A stretch of 64,000 nucleotides of DNA. Origin: Nectonema munidae. Taxonomy: Eukaryota > Nematomorpha > Nectonematoida > Nectonematidae. The stretch lies in contig JAUIRK010000696.1 in the NCBI GenBank assembly GCA_030549495.1, positions 62,001 through 126,000 on the forward strand, in the 5' to 3' direction. The position numbers and the translations under genes were made by a program. Of this stretch, positions 1 to 11,261 are shown piece by piece (position 1 is the stretch's first letter; every line of letters begins with the position of its first letter). The notes below the pieces were generated by a model, which had not been told where the DNA came from, ran no database searches, and saw only the letters and a list, made by a program, of their open reading frames with translations.

Positions 1-1781
1 TTTTCTAAACAACCTAGCATATAAAGATTGCGCCTCGTAAACATGATTAATTCAAAAGAAATGTTCCTAAAATAATATTAAAAAAATAAAAATGTAGAAA
101 AAAATACTAATGGTTGAGAGAGATTACTTGAGCAAACATAAGTTTTCAGGTATTGAATTTCATTATTTTTTAAATTGAACAAATAGGAGTTAAAATAAGT
201 TAAAAAAAAAGTAGACACTAAAAAATCATAGAAAAAAGTTTAAGTTTTAAAAATGTACGTATAAATTGAAAAATTAGCTACATTTTTGAATTATCTTCTA
301 GACTGAGGGAATCTTTAGAATAAATGATTTCTCTAAAACTTTTGTTTTTTCGGGTTTTCTTTAAGATTGAAACTAAATAGAAACGTGTGCAAAATAAAAT
401 AAGTTAAATAGTTTTTTTGGGCACCCTAGTGAGCATGCTAACTTTATTATTAATTTTTTCTAAAACATTATTCATCGTGTTTGTTCTTCCATATACATTT
501 TATGTAACATTATAGGTGTATGCTACGAAGCCAGGAATTTCATGAAATCGTTGAAAGTTTTAGGAACTTAGTAGAACCACTGTTTCACTTAGTATTTTAA
601 TGGATTGTCCTGGAATTTGATGTGTTTACTAAAATAGCACTTCAAAAATTTCATCAAATTTCTAGGAATTACATTCAATCTCTACGGATTTTAGGGCATA
701 AAATTTCCTAGTGAAAAAGATTTCATAAATTCTCTAAAACTCCTTACTGTAACATACCTACGTTAAATATTGTAATTTTCAGGTTTACAGATAAATTGCC
801 AATTTGTGAAAATACGCAAATTTTTCTATTCCCTTTGAAGCTGCGGTACACATTCAGGGTAGTCAGCAATTTGAGAATAGACAAAAGAGAAGTAGGAATT
901 TCGTGTGTTAAATTAATGTAATAGAATACACAAGTTAAGGAAAATGCGCTTATTATATTTGCTAAATATGATTAAAACATATAAGTTGCTATGTTTTTGT
1001 ACGTTACTTCTAATTTTTTGTTGATGAAACTTTTTCGTAGCTAAATGATTAATATAAATTGATTTAAGTAATGGTCCCCATAATTATTTATAGATAACAT
1101 TTCTTAATAAATCTAACAAGGCTAAATGTTTACTTTTCTTTTATAGTAGGTCTGGCAAGCCGAATATTTTTGTGTTTCTTTTTCTTGTTACCATGATCTT
1201 GCCAGAGCATTGATATTGATATACATAAATTCAAAATTTCAAGCCTCAAAACCACTTTTTATAAGTCAATGATTGAGGAAGGCAATTTTGTGACAGTGTT
1301 GTTATTTCGATGAAGTTATTCGATGAAAGCTTGGAATTTGATAATCAATTATTTTAATTTATATAATTATTCTTGATGAAATGAATGCTGCCTCCCCAAT
1401 TGTATATAATTTCTTTGTCATACACATAATTATAATCAGTTAAGTTGATGCCTCCTTCTATCTTATGCTATTATACCTATTATTATAATCAGTCAAGTTG
1501 ATACCTTCTTCTTTTTTCCTTATAAGTATTTTCTAAACAGAAGTAAAACTGTAACACATATAACCCTTTTAGCCAATGCTTTCTCATTTCTAGCTAATTT
1601 TTGGTTACGTATATTATATATTTATGAAACATAAATGCATAATCCAAACCATAGTTACCTTTCATATCTATTTTATTTATAATTATTACACAGGGGCAGA
1701 GCCGGCAAAAGTATTGTCACCAAATGGATGTAGGTGTTTTAATGTAGGAGAATTCTTAGCGTAAACATGTTTCATCTTTAG
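1..1781. other. AT-rich non-coding, nothing recognised
   Basis: No open frame with coding character, repeat structure or RNA gene was recognised. A short open segment after the acceptor-like TTTTCAG at 777-782 does not join the downstream exon in phase and was not called. Confidence 0.4.
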
Positions 1782-1954
1782 CGTCAAAGGAAGACAGAAG
1801 TGTTAGCAAGACTCCAAATAAAATGCGAGTCGAAGCTGATTTTAGTGAGAAACACGTGAACAATGGGCCTGGAACATACGCTCTGCCCAACAACGATCAT
1901 ACGCAAGAAAATATGAAAAGGGACGCATTCATCGCCTCTCCTCTCATTCAGCGA
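1782..1954 (+). CDS. Internal exon of unidentified host gene
   Basis: This open segment is clearly richer in G+C than its surroundings. It is preceded by the acceptor TTTCATCTTTAG and followed by the donor CGA|GTATGA. It starts with two bases completing a codon and then reads 57 codons, beginning S-K-E-D-R-S-V-S-K and ending A-S-P-L-I-Q-R, and ends in phase 0. The residues are charged and polar with no membrane segment or motif I recognise. The next + strand candidate that starts in phase 0 is the 51-base exon at 6037. I infer both belong to the gene that ends at 33918. The function is unknown. The composition contrast and both splice sites make it a convincing exon, but I have no homologue. 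Confidence 0.55.
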
Positions 1955-2836
1955 GTATGATTTCATACTATAGTTCATATTTCGCCTTAAAATAAGGAAC
2001 CAATTTAATTTTTTCGTAGTTCCGATTATACCAATTTGCAGTGCTAACATAAATTTTATTAGATAATACATGTTTAAATAGTTTGCCAATAACAATTTGT
2101 TTCGTTTCATATTTTTATAATGAGTCTGTAACTCAATAGGATTGAAGTTTACCTCTCCATATCAGAAAATTGGTTAAACCGCATTTTTCTACGCAATAAA
2201 TATCGTCTTTGATCTATACGTTCCCTTTAATAATTCATTTTGCTTTAAAACCAATCAACTATCCTTAATTTTAACCATAATCAATTTAACTACACAGATT
2301 TCACGTTCTCCGCCTTTTTTTTCTTTCATTTTTTCAATTTCTGACTAATTTTTGATAGGTGTGCTCTCTGGATGCACCTCTGCTATAAAACGATGGGACA
2401 AGTCAAAAACTACTTCACTAAGAAGGAACCAACGTTTATTTAAATACTTTTGACTAATGAATCAAATTAACTAGCCCACAATGAGAATCTACGTGTTTTA
2501 CATGAATTTTTCCCTTCAAACGTGTTGTTTAGTCAAATATTCAATTTACATTTTTATTTTTATACTAGTTCGCTCCAGCTGTTTTTTCATGCTCAAACTG
2601 ATATTCTACCTACACAGTTAAAATATTTTCAAAAAGCAAATAAAAAGTCTCCTTCCTATTTTATCATTTCAACTTTGAAGAATCTTATGCATTTTTCATG
2701 AAAAATAGTAACAACACTTAGCACATAACAATAATTTAAAGGAATCTAGTTTTACGTTTTTTTTAAACTTTTTTCATTTTAATAACAATTGTTTTTTCTT
2801 CAATATTTTTTAAGACTTTTTAAAGTCAAGTCACAG
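1955..2836. other. Intron-like AT-rich sequence
   Basis: No gene, repeat array or mobile element was recognised. It is presumably intronic to the gene whose exon ends at 1954. Confidence 0.35.
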
Positions 2837-2927
2837 TTTGCCAATTCTACGTTTTTTGAAAAAAGACGTTTGCTGCACATGATTTCCTATCCATATATAA
2901 TTGCGAACTTACATGATCTACATCAAC
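2837..2927 (+). CDS. Candidate alternative exon, weak
   Basis: A pyrimidine-rich tract ending in CACAG precedes 30 open codons plus one base, and a strong donor AAC|GTGAGT follows. The encoded segment starts F-A-N-S-T-F-F-E-K-R-R and has no recognised motif. It would leave one base over. That does not fit the 6037 exon but does fit the candidate exon at 10693. The two could therefore form an alternative path that skips 6037, or be chance open segments. Base composition is barely distinguishable from the flanks, so I hold this loosely. Confidence 0.22.
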
Positions 2928-3341
2928 GTGAGTTTCAGTGTATATCTCTGAGTTTGCTTGTGTGTGCTTTTGGCATGCCGACAATGAGCTCACAAACACA
3001 AATTTTAGCATGAAGGAGATTTTTTAAAATGATTAAATTAAAAATCTTCTACTATTGTTTCATTTTTATATAAGTTATATTAAAATGGTTCTTAAAAAAT
3101 CTTCAAAGATGACATTATTGCCATGATGAAAGCCTTACTGCAGAAAATAATATACATTAAGAACTATGCGAGGCTCCGAATTATTAGGAGTCGCAAAAAC
3201 ATGATATCAATAAAGCCATCTTCATTTTTTTAAAATCACTGAGTTAGCAAAGTTATGAGAACCCTTTTCAATTTCCACGAAATGGATGATGGCAAAACCT
3301 TTATCTAATCAAACATTTTGTTTTAAAGCAAAAGACTATAT

Positions 3342-5400
3342 TTGCTCCCATATTTTTGGAATTTTATCGAGACTCATCTTTTAAAAAGAAGGATAAAGTG
3401 GAGAAAATTAATTGAAAGAACAAAACGAGAAGAATTTAAGGAAAATGTTTTTAAAAGAGTGGATGATGGCATACAAGATGCAATTGGTCGGTGGGAGAAG
3501 AACTCAAAAATAGCGGAAAGTACTATTGAAGTTTTGGGTAGAACATGCAATAAACCCTTTAGCATAGGGCAGAATTGCTGGTGGAAACAAAGTATACAAG
3601 ACAAACTAAAGAGAAAAAAATGCAAAAATAAAGTGGGGGCAAAGAAGGGAACACGCATATAAAGTAGAATACCAGCGTGCAAAAAAAGAGGTAAAGAAAG
3701 AAGTGGCTTTGTCAAAATGAGAAGCGTGTCCGAATATATATGAAGATCTGGAAAGAAAGTATACTTGTTAGCAAAATGTGGAAATAAGTCAAAGAAATAA
3801 AAGATGTCGGATGACAAACTTTCAAGAATGGCAGAAATATTCTCGAGAGATGGAAGCAATATTTTGCTGGATTGATGAATGAAGAAAATCATTGAGAGTA
3901 CTTACAAGATGGGGTGGCATAAGAGAAGAGGTTGAGATGACAATGAAAAAGATGAATAACAACAAAGCTGTAGGGCCTGATTGTATACCTTTGGAGGCGT
4001 GAGAAAATGGAGTGTATATCCTGTGGCTACTGATGAATAAGATTATAGACCACGAGGTTATAACAAGAATGGAAAGAGAGTGTAATTACCAATTTTCAAA
4101 GAGAATGGCGGTGTACAAGTTTGGTTGAAATTTCGGGGAATAAAACTCCCATCTCATAAGATGAAAATCTGGGAGATAATTATAGAAAACAGACTGAGGA
4201 AGAAGGTGGAGATATCGGAAGGTCAGTTTGGATTTATGCCTTAAAGGGGAACAACAAATGCAATATTCATTCTAAGGAAGATGATGGAAAAGTATAGAGA
4301 AAAACAAAAGGAGTTACATGCCGTTAAGCTTATGATCGGATACCGAGTTTTAGAAGTATGGAGAAATTTAAGAAAGAAGATGGTGCCGGAGAATATATGG
4401 AGATGTATAGAAGTGTGAAGACTCGAGTGAAACAGTGCCAGGATAAACAGAGAAGTTTGATGTTACGATAGGCCTAGACCAGCGCTCGGGTCTTAGCCTC
4501 TTCAATGTAGTGTTTGATGTATTGACAGAAGGAATTTGCCGTGGGAGATTGTATACGCTAATGATGTTGCTGTGGTCGATGAAACAAGTCAAGAAGTAGA
4601 AGAAAGGCTTAAAGAATGGGGTGAGGTATTGAAAAGTCCAGAACTAAAAATAAGCAAAAATAAAACAGAATACTTAATGATGAAGTGCGAAGATGAGGAT
4701 CAAGTTACAAATGAGAACATAAGGAGTATAAATTTAGAAGGACAGCCAATAAAGAGAGTAAAGATCTTCAAATATCTTGGTTCAACTGAGATGGGGGGGG
4801 GGGGGGAAAATATAAAATTAAAAAAAAATTCAAGAAGGAGGGAAAAACTGGGGGGTTGTTGGGGGGGTTCTTTGGACAAAAGAATGCCTATTAAACTAAA
4901 AAAAAAAATATAAAAAAAAATTGGGAGCCTGCTCTTGTTTTATGGGCTAAAGACCTTAAAAAAAAAAAAAATAAAAAAAAAAAGAAGTAAGAGGGGGAGA
5001 AAGAAAAAAGTTGGGGGGGGGGGGGGAGAAAAAAGAAAAGACAGAAAAGAGAAAGAGGTAATAAGAGGAAGGAAAAGGGGGTAGTGAGAGGGAAGAGGAA
5101 GAAGGAAAAAAGGAAATGGGTTGGCCATGTTCTTAGGAGAGGGGAGAAGTGTATTGAAAAGAAGATGATGGATGCCAAAAGGAGGAGAGGAAGGCCCAAG
5201 ATGAGGTGGAAGGACTGCATTATGGCCGACGGCAACGAGAAGAATTTTGACCTCTATATTCACTACAAAATAACGATGGACATGGCCAGATGGAGGAGAC
5301 TCATCTCAATCATCGACCCAATAAAGAAACGGGCTAATAAAGCTGTAAAGAAGAAGAATAAGATATACGCCATTACCAAAACATTGATTACATAGGGAGT
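3342..5400 (+). mobile_element. RTE-clade LINE remnant (reverse transcriptase)
   Basis: Frames along this stretch match the second half of RTE-type non-LTR retrotransposon proteins (family knowledge). In order: a lysine-rich linker (3342-3720), the palm segment N-K-A-V-G-P-D around 3965-3985, G-Q-F-G-F-M-P around 4220, A-Y-D-R-I-P around 4327, then an active-site segment Y-A-N-D-V-A-V-V-D near 4553-4580. Most RTE elements have F/Y-A-D-D there, so a catalytic Asp is replaced by Asn. K-I-S-K-N-K-T-E-Y, F-K-Y-L-G-S-T and D-K-R-M-P-I-K-L-K follow. The C-terminal G-R-P-K-M-R-W-K-D-C motif lies at about 5190-5220, and the last frame stops at 5395. Several stops and frame changes make it a dead copy. 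The endonuclease domain is not visible upstream. About 4790-5110 is abnormally rich in A and G runs (see findings). Confidence 0.75.
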
Positions 5401-6036
5401 ATAAGACTTTTGAAGTTACGCTATTTTTGAGAATTGTTTACTTTTGTGAAGTACAAATTCACGTTGATTCGAAACCAGAATCTAATAATACTTTCTTCAG
5501 AATAAGTTGAAACGATATGGAGTCGTATTAAAATTTTTTCATTGCGTAAGGAAATTAAAGTATTTTTGAAGAATGAGAATTAAAAATGAAATTCGTTCTT
5601 TTAAAATTGGCAATAACTTCCTATAATTATTTTCAATAGAAATCTTGATTTTTCAGATCTTATAAAGTTTTGAGGCGAGGAATGCATCGTCCAATAAATG
5701 CCTCTTAGATGCACCATCGTATGCATGTATTTATCCATGCTGGTCGACATTCTTTAGTTCCTTCGAATCCACAGCATAAAAAACTTCTATCTAAATTTTT
5801 AAGTTCTACTTTAATATCACTTCTTTCGAATACTCAACAAAAAACCTATAGACACAATCTCCCTAAATCTTGGCAAATTAAATCCTAGCCTACTGAGCTT
5901 TCTCACGCTCCTATTTTATTTCTCAAAATATAACGTTTTATCAAATTTAAACTTTAGATAAAGGAAATATTTTATCTTTGCTTTGGTGAATTGAAATTTT
6001 TGAATCGATGTTTCATCATATCTTCTTTTTATCTAG

Positions 6037-6087
6037 GATAATGAACACGACATTTCTGAAGACTATTTACCTCGAGGAGAGCATGAT
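6037..6087 (+). CDS. Small internal exon of unidentified host gene
   Basis: The 51-base segment lies between a classic acceptor (TTCTTTTTATCTAG) and the donor GAT|GTATGT. It reads 17 codons, D-N-E-H-D-I-S-E-D-Y-L-P-R-G-E-H-D, starting and ending in phase 0. This matches the phase at which the 1782-1954 exon ends and the phase at which the 16388 exon begins. The very acidic segment has no family signature. The two strong splice sites and matching phase are the whole case, and a segment this short could be open by chance. Confidence 0.4.
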
Positions 6088-6689
6088 GTATGTTTTTCTT
6101 TTTTCTTAAAAAATCTTTAATGGCAAAAACGCACTTGCATAAAATGTAATACTTATATGTTCTTTAATGGCAAAAAAAACGTAATTTACAACAAACTCGA
6201 ACTGGTTTATTGAATAATACTATAAAGTATAATTTTTCCAAAGTTTAATGATTGCAATGAGAAGAATTTAAAAAGCCAACATTGAACTAAAATACTTTCA
6301 CAATTTAATTTCACTATTTAGCCACCACCCACCTCTCAAATTTGTATCAGTATCTAAAAATTGTCGTAAAAAGTAGGTACATGGAACATTTTATTCTAAA
6401 AAATTTAGAATAGAGTTATTCTTTCCTTAAAATCTTGTCTTTTAGTTTGGTATTTACTACATATTCTGAAGGTACACTTTTTTATACAGACTTTTATAAT
6501 GTTCTTCTAAACAAAATCTCCAAACAACACATTCACTTTCGGGGCATATTGTTGATTTGTTATATGTAAGTATAGCGTTTATACTTTCACTGTAATTAGT
6601 ACAATCTGATATAACGATTTTGAAAAAACAGTTCTCTGACTTTAGGCCACAAAGTCCACAAATAATTAAATCATGAGTTTCTTTTTTAG
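6088..6689. other. AT-rich sequence, no gene seen
   Basis: Intron-like sequence between the small exon and the transposase remnant. No structure was recognised. Confidence 0.3.
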
Positions 6690-7239
6690 ATAATGCTTAA
6701 CAATATGCTCTATAAGCTACACCCAACAGAAGGATCTGAATCAATAAATGGTTTGGTGGGTGTAGATTTCTTTGAACAAGGCATAAATTCTTCGTGGGTT
6801 TAGTTTCAAGTTTTGATAAAAGTAAAGTGTTGTTGCCTTTTTCTTTATCAAATTCCACATAATTTATTACTATTTTCTCGGAATCAAAAATTTGTTTAAT
6901 CAAGAAAACATCGACTTTATCAGTGACTAAAACAAAGTCATTAACATAGAGAAGATTGTCCATTATCTCTTCCGTATTTGGATCTTTTATCCTTTCTACA
7001 GTAAGACCTCTGGCTCTCTTTAATCTATCCTTGCTCAAAGGGCTTTTTCTAATTAAAATGTTCAAGCAGGTTGATTTAAAAATTTTAGTTTCATCTAAAT
7101 ATATCGTTGGTTCGTATTTTTCTTTCATTACTTCGGTTAAAACTTCTGTAGAATTAAAATATTGTTTTTTGGAGGGAAACACAACATTATCTTCATCTAT
7201 CAGAAGAAGTTTTTCATTGAATAATCGAATTCCGATTGA

Positions 7240-7364
7240 CCCATTAAGTACCATAGAAATCAGAGGATATCTAAAAAACGCAGACGATTTATATTCAAAG
7301 TCATTGAAAAAAGCAGACGAAGATGAAATTACTTGTGTTCCCTCCCAAATGGGCGCTTAATGGG
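7240..7364. mobile_element. 125-bp MITE with TTAA-type target site (copy 1)
   Basis: It starts CCCATTAAGTACC and ends GCGCTTAATGGG, an inverted repeat. TTGA precedes it and TTAA follows, as expected of a slightly mutated TTAA duplication. A second copy with the same body and ends is at 56181-56306. TTAA target use and short CCC...GGG ends are typical of piggyBac-mobilised MITEs. It interrupts the transposase remnant. Confidence 0.7.
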
Positions 7365-7831
7365 TTAAGCAGTTTTTTTGAAACGGACATCTCAAAGTGA
7401 TTCTCTTGTCCATCAAAAAAATCAACATCAGCTTCAGTCAAGTAGCAAGCTTTGTAGTAACCTTTGATGCAACAACTTTTAATATTTACATTTTTGAGCA
7501 TCAAAGCATTCACATTCCAAGAGTTTGGATTAGAATAATCCAAGCATATTCGTTTCATTGGTCTACAACTTTTACCCCAATTAAAACATTCCTGTTAAAG
7601 AATTTCATCACAAACTGAAAGCGAAGAGTTGCATTTGAATCCAAAACAAAAGGTTCGGCTGGTGTGAAAATTTTTAATTTGGCTCCACAAAATAAAGCAT
7701 CCTGAAAAGATGCTTGTATATCTTGATAAATTGAGAAGGAATAAAATGCTTGTTCTCTTGTGACAAAAAAAGCAAGTACGAGGCACAGGAAAACTTTTGA
7801 ATTTGTTCTGAATGTCGATATCAGTGTATAC

Positions 7832-8888
7832 GTAACAAGTCGTGTCCGGACATTTGGCCGACAGACATCTGACCGAATGGACATTTAGCCGACGTACATT
7901 TGACCGAACCGACATTTCACCAAACGGACATTTGATCGAATAAACATTTAGAATAGATTTTAGAATTTGGAATAAACATTTAGTATAGTTAGAATATTGT
8001 TAGAGTTAGTGTTAGCATAGTTAGAATATTGTTAGTGTTAGAGTTAGTATAGTTATAATATTGTTAGTCTTAGAGTTGGTGTTAGTATATTTAGAATATT
8101 GTTAGTTTTAACGTAAGTGTTAGAATAGTTAGTATATTGTTAGTGTTAGTATATTTAGAATATTGTTAGAGTTAGTTTTAGTATAGGTAGAATATTGTTT
8201 TAACGTTTGTGTTAGTATAGTTATAATATTGTTACTCTTAGAGTTGGTGTTAGTATAGTTAGAATATTGTTAGTTTTAACGTTAGTGTTAGAATAGTTAG
8301 TATATTGTTAGTGTTATTATATTTAGAATATTGTTAGAGGTAATTTTTGTATAGTTAGAATATTGTTTTAAGGTTTGTGTTAGCATAATTAGAATATTGT
8401 TGTTTTAGAGTTAGATTTAGCATATTTAGAATATTGTTAGTTTTAGAGTTAGGTTTACCATAGTTAGAATATTGTTAGTCTTAGAGTCGATGTTAGTATA
8501 GTATATTATAGTATAGCATATTTTCAAATCCAACCATAAAATGGAAGGTTGTGGGTCAGTAATTAGTTAGACCCTTATAACCTACAAAAATATAGCAAAT
8601 TAGTCCTGAGTGAGCAAGAGTGATTGATTACATAAATGCTTAATACTTGATGAACGAAGGTTCAAATGCAGTTATAAGCGTGAAACTTGGGCTCTGTAGA
8701 CGAATACATTTCATTGGTGGCACGTAAAGATATACAAAATTGTGTTATAAAAAGTGTAAGATAACATACACACCTTTACCGTGTCGGGACATTTGGCCCA
8801 AAGATCAATTGTCTGTTCTGTTCGGTCAAATGTCTGTTCGGCCAAATGTACGTCGGGTAAATGTCTGTCGGCCAAATGTCCGGGTACC
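7832..8888. mobile_element. Non-autonomous element with iterated inverted ends (A)
   Basis: The left end (7846-7960) is a run of about seven diverged 15-18-base units of the type GGACATTTGGCCGAC. The right end (8782-8883) carries the same unit in inverted orientation, and the outermost unit, CCGGACATTTGGCCGACA, is identical at both ends. The interior is a minisatellite (7960-8515) and about 250 bases of unique sequence. Outside the ends, ATATCAGTGTATA on the left and ATATCAAGTGTGTA on the right look like a degraded target duplication. No coding capacity is visible. It sits inside the transposase remnant, which resumes on both sides. Confidence 0.6.
7960..8515. repeat. AT-rich minisatellite, roughly 35-42-base unit
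   Basis: About fourteen imperfect tandem units built from TTAGAATATTGTTAG and GTGTTAGTATAG, with SNPs and small indels. It forms the core of the surrounding element. Confidence 0.85.
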
Positions 8889-9999
8889 ATATCAAGTGTG
8901 TAAACCATCGATTACTTTTGAAAATTGCTTCAATTCTTTTTGTATTTGCGTTAAACGAAAATTCAAATTTCCCTCCTCGGTTTTTTCTTTGCAGAAGAAA
9001 CATTTTGCTTATCAGAGGGTGAAGTCAAAGGCTTAATATTAGTTTTTCTTTGAAAAAAATACTGTATATCTTCTTTTCACAAACTTGTGGATTTGAAAAT
9101 TAATTTTTCTTTCAAAATATGATTCCACATTCCTTTAGTTAAGTGCTTTGGATCGTAGTTACAAGTTTCTCCATTTATTTTAGCAATCAAATCAATAAAA
9201 GGTAAATCACGAACAATATGAAACCAATCAAATCTGGAATCCAATGGTTTATTTAAAAAATGTGAAAAAAAAACCTTCTCCTGCATGGAACCCCATCAGT
9301 ACAAAAGTTGTATAAGCTTGTATTGAACTTTGACTTTAAAGCATACACAAAGTCATTTATTGTTTTATACATGAAATCATAATTATTGCGCTTGCAACTT
9401 TGCCAAAACAAAATAGGAGTAATGGATTTAGCAGCATTCAAGCAATTTACACCAAGAGAAAATCACTCACTTGGTATATCAACTTCTCCATTTTGGTTCA
9501 AGGAAAGTTTCATTAATTTTGAGTGATAAACCAAAAAGTTCATTTAGTTTAAAATTGTGTTCAAAGCATTCTTTAGCTGAATTTTTAACTGATGAAACTA
9601 TTACAATGTAGCTTTTACACATTCTATAGGTTGTGGAAACACTTGTGAAAACTCCAGCATTATGCAAAATACTTAAAAGACTTGGACCACCTAACTTTAA
9701 ACCCAATAAAGCTGAATTTTTTCGTTTTTTGAATAGTTAAAAGAGTAAACATTATTGACTGCCATTTGAAATTTTTCAATAACAGTTTTTATGTTCTTGT
9801 TTTTTTTTGAAAATTGACTCAAGTATAATACTAAGACTTGATAGATTGTTTTCAGATATAGATAGCTAAAATCTTTGATATAATGAAAGCGTACGATTAA
9901 AACATGTCAATTTATGGTTTTTTATGAAGTTGAAATTGAAATTATCTTTTGTCATTCTGTACAAATTTAAGTTGTTGTTGTTAGCCCCTAGATCTTACT

Positions 10000-10692
10000 A
10001 TCTCTATATGAGTATATAATCTATCAGTTCAAAACAAGGCATTCTTTAAACTGAGAGAGTAAAAACAAATACTCTCAATGAAAAGTGACAAATTTAAGTC
10101 TTTCACTCAACTGAAAATGAGAAAAATATGTAAAATTGTAATCGATCATTTCTTTATAAGACTTTGAAGAGTTTTCAATGAGTTAAATAAACGTTCTTTC
10201 ATATGGTAAATCCAGGCACTTTTTATTAATGTTCATATTTGCGCTTGCACTTAGCAAAAAATAGTTTTATTTTTGCACAATTTTTGTTTTCATAAACAAT
10301 ACCAGATTCTTCAAATTTATGGATGGCTAAAAATTGACAATCACTGTTTGTTATCAGTCTCAATCCTGGACATTTTTTGAAAAGATTCACTTGAACGGAT
10401 TCTTCTTTTTTTCTTAATTATGAGATAGCTTCTAAACCAACTTTCATTTCATTTTAATTTTTTAATTTCATACTTTTAACTTCTCTTTCAAATATTTCTG
10501 CAACTTTCTTAACTATACCATCTAAGATCTTTCTTTATTAAAAGTATTCCCAAATATTTGTATTCCTTAGCTACATTTCATCCGACTGAGAAAAATAAGT
10601 TAGTTATGAACAAACATTTTTAAATTTTCAGTAAATTAATACACATAAATTTCAATAGAATTGATACTTTTTGTTGTTTTTCGCTTTTTCAG
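10000..10692. other. AT-rich sequence, little recognised
   Basis: Contains possible N-terminal debris of the minus-strand transposase remnant near 10260-10390. Nothing else was recognised. Confidence 0.25.
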
Positions 10693-10769
10693 TTGATAAA
10701 ATTACTAAAAAATTCAATATAAAAGATAAAAAGATACCTTCTGCAATTTTGTTTTTCATAAATAAGCAA
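10693..10769 (+). CDS. Candidate small exon, weak
   Basis: A strong acceptor (TTTTCGCTTTTTCAG) is followed by two bases completing a codon, 25 open codons and the donor CAA|GTAAAG. The segment reads D-K-I-T-K-K-F-N-I-K and ends F-I-N-K-Q. It needs one base from the previous exon, as left by the candidate at 2837-2927 but not by the 6037 exon. It ends in phase 0, as the 16388 exon requires. The composition is lysine-rich and AT-rich, so chance cannot be excluded. Confidence 0.28.
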
Positions 10770-11261
10770 GTAAAGATAGATAAGCACCCCCGTAGAAACA
10801 GGGAGTGCTCATTTTTACTTGATCCCAAAAATGCAAGAAATTTAATGAAATACTATTTTCAGATTTAATTCATCTAAAAAGTTTGAAAAAAGAGTTTTGG
10901 CTTTACTTTTTATATATTTATAAACATTTTTTTTAAATTTTTTAATTTTATTTCACTTGAAGAATTATTTTCCAGTATCAATATGTATTTTTTGCACATC
11001 CTCAAAAATCTTTTTTTCCTTCTAAAATGTCATGTTTTAAACAACACAGAGGCATTGCATTTTATTTTTAATTTTTTCAAATACACTTCAAAACACAAAT
11101 GCTAACCAACTTTAGTCTATGCCTCCTTAAAATTAATATCCTCTCCCTCCTCTAACAAAAAAATTCTAAATAATTATCGTATATCTGCTTACTTAATATC
11201 ATCTCTTCTAAAACACAGGTGCTCAGTGCAGCATACATAAAAATGTCTCCATAGTTCTACT

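Larger units (their letters stand above)
6697..10400 (-). pseudogene. DNA transposase remnant, P-superfamily-like (tentative)
   Basis: Reading right to left on the minus strand, decayed frames at 9479-9706, 9253-9441, 9077-9286, 7400-7880 and 6697-7254 look like pieces of one large transposase. Possible N-terminal pieces lie near 10260-10390. Recognisable features are A-K-S-I-T-P-I-L-F-W, then C-T-D-G-V, then H-I-V-R-D-L-P-F-I-D-L, then N-Y-D-P-K-H-L-T-K. These are reminiscent of P-like transposases, where an Asp-rich stretch is followed by D-x-x-H-L-x-K before an R/W-N motif. The later block has I-Y-L-D-E-T. The gene is split by an element with iterated ends (7832-8888) and by a small TTAA MITE (7240-7364), and carries further stops and frame changes. 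Superfamily assignment is uncertain, but that it is a mobile-element gene is likely. Confidence 0.4.

Noticed and set aside
783-848. Open segment after TTTTCAG as an exon
   Set aside because: Its donor is weak and its end phase does not fit the well-supported exon at 1782.
3374-3892. Long minus-strand open frame over the LINE
   Set aside because: Antisense shadow of the lysine-rich LINE frame; Phe/Leu-rich with no family match.
4891-5263. Minus-strand frames rich in Phe, Leu and Pro
   Set aside because: Products of the A/G homopolymer stretch on the other strand.
10781-10812. AGCACCCCC...AGGGAGTGCT hairpin as a histone-type or structured RNA element
   Set aside because: Short, with mismatches, no flanking gene or conserved loop; likely chance.
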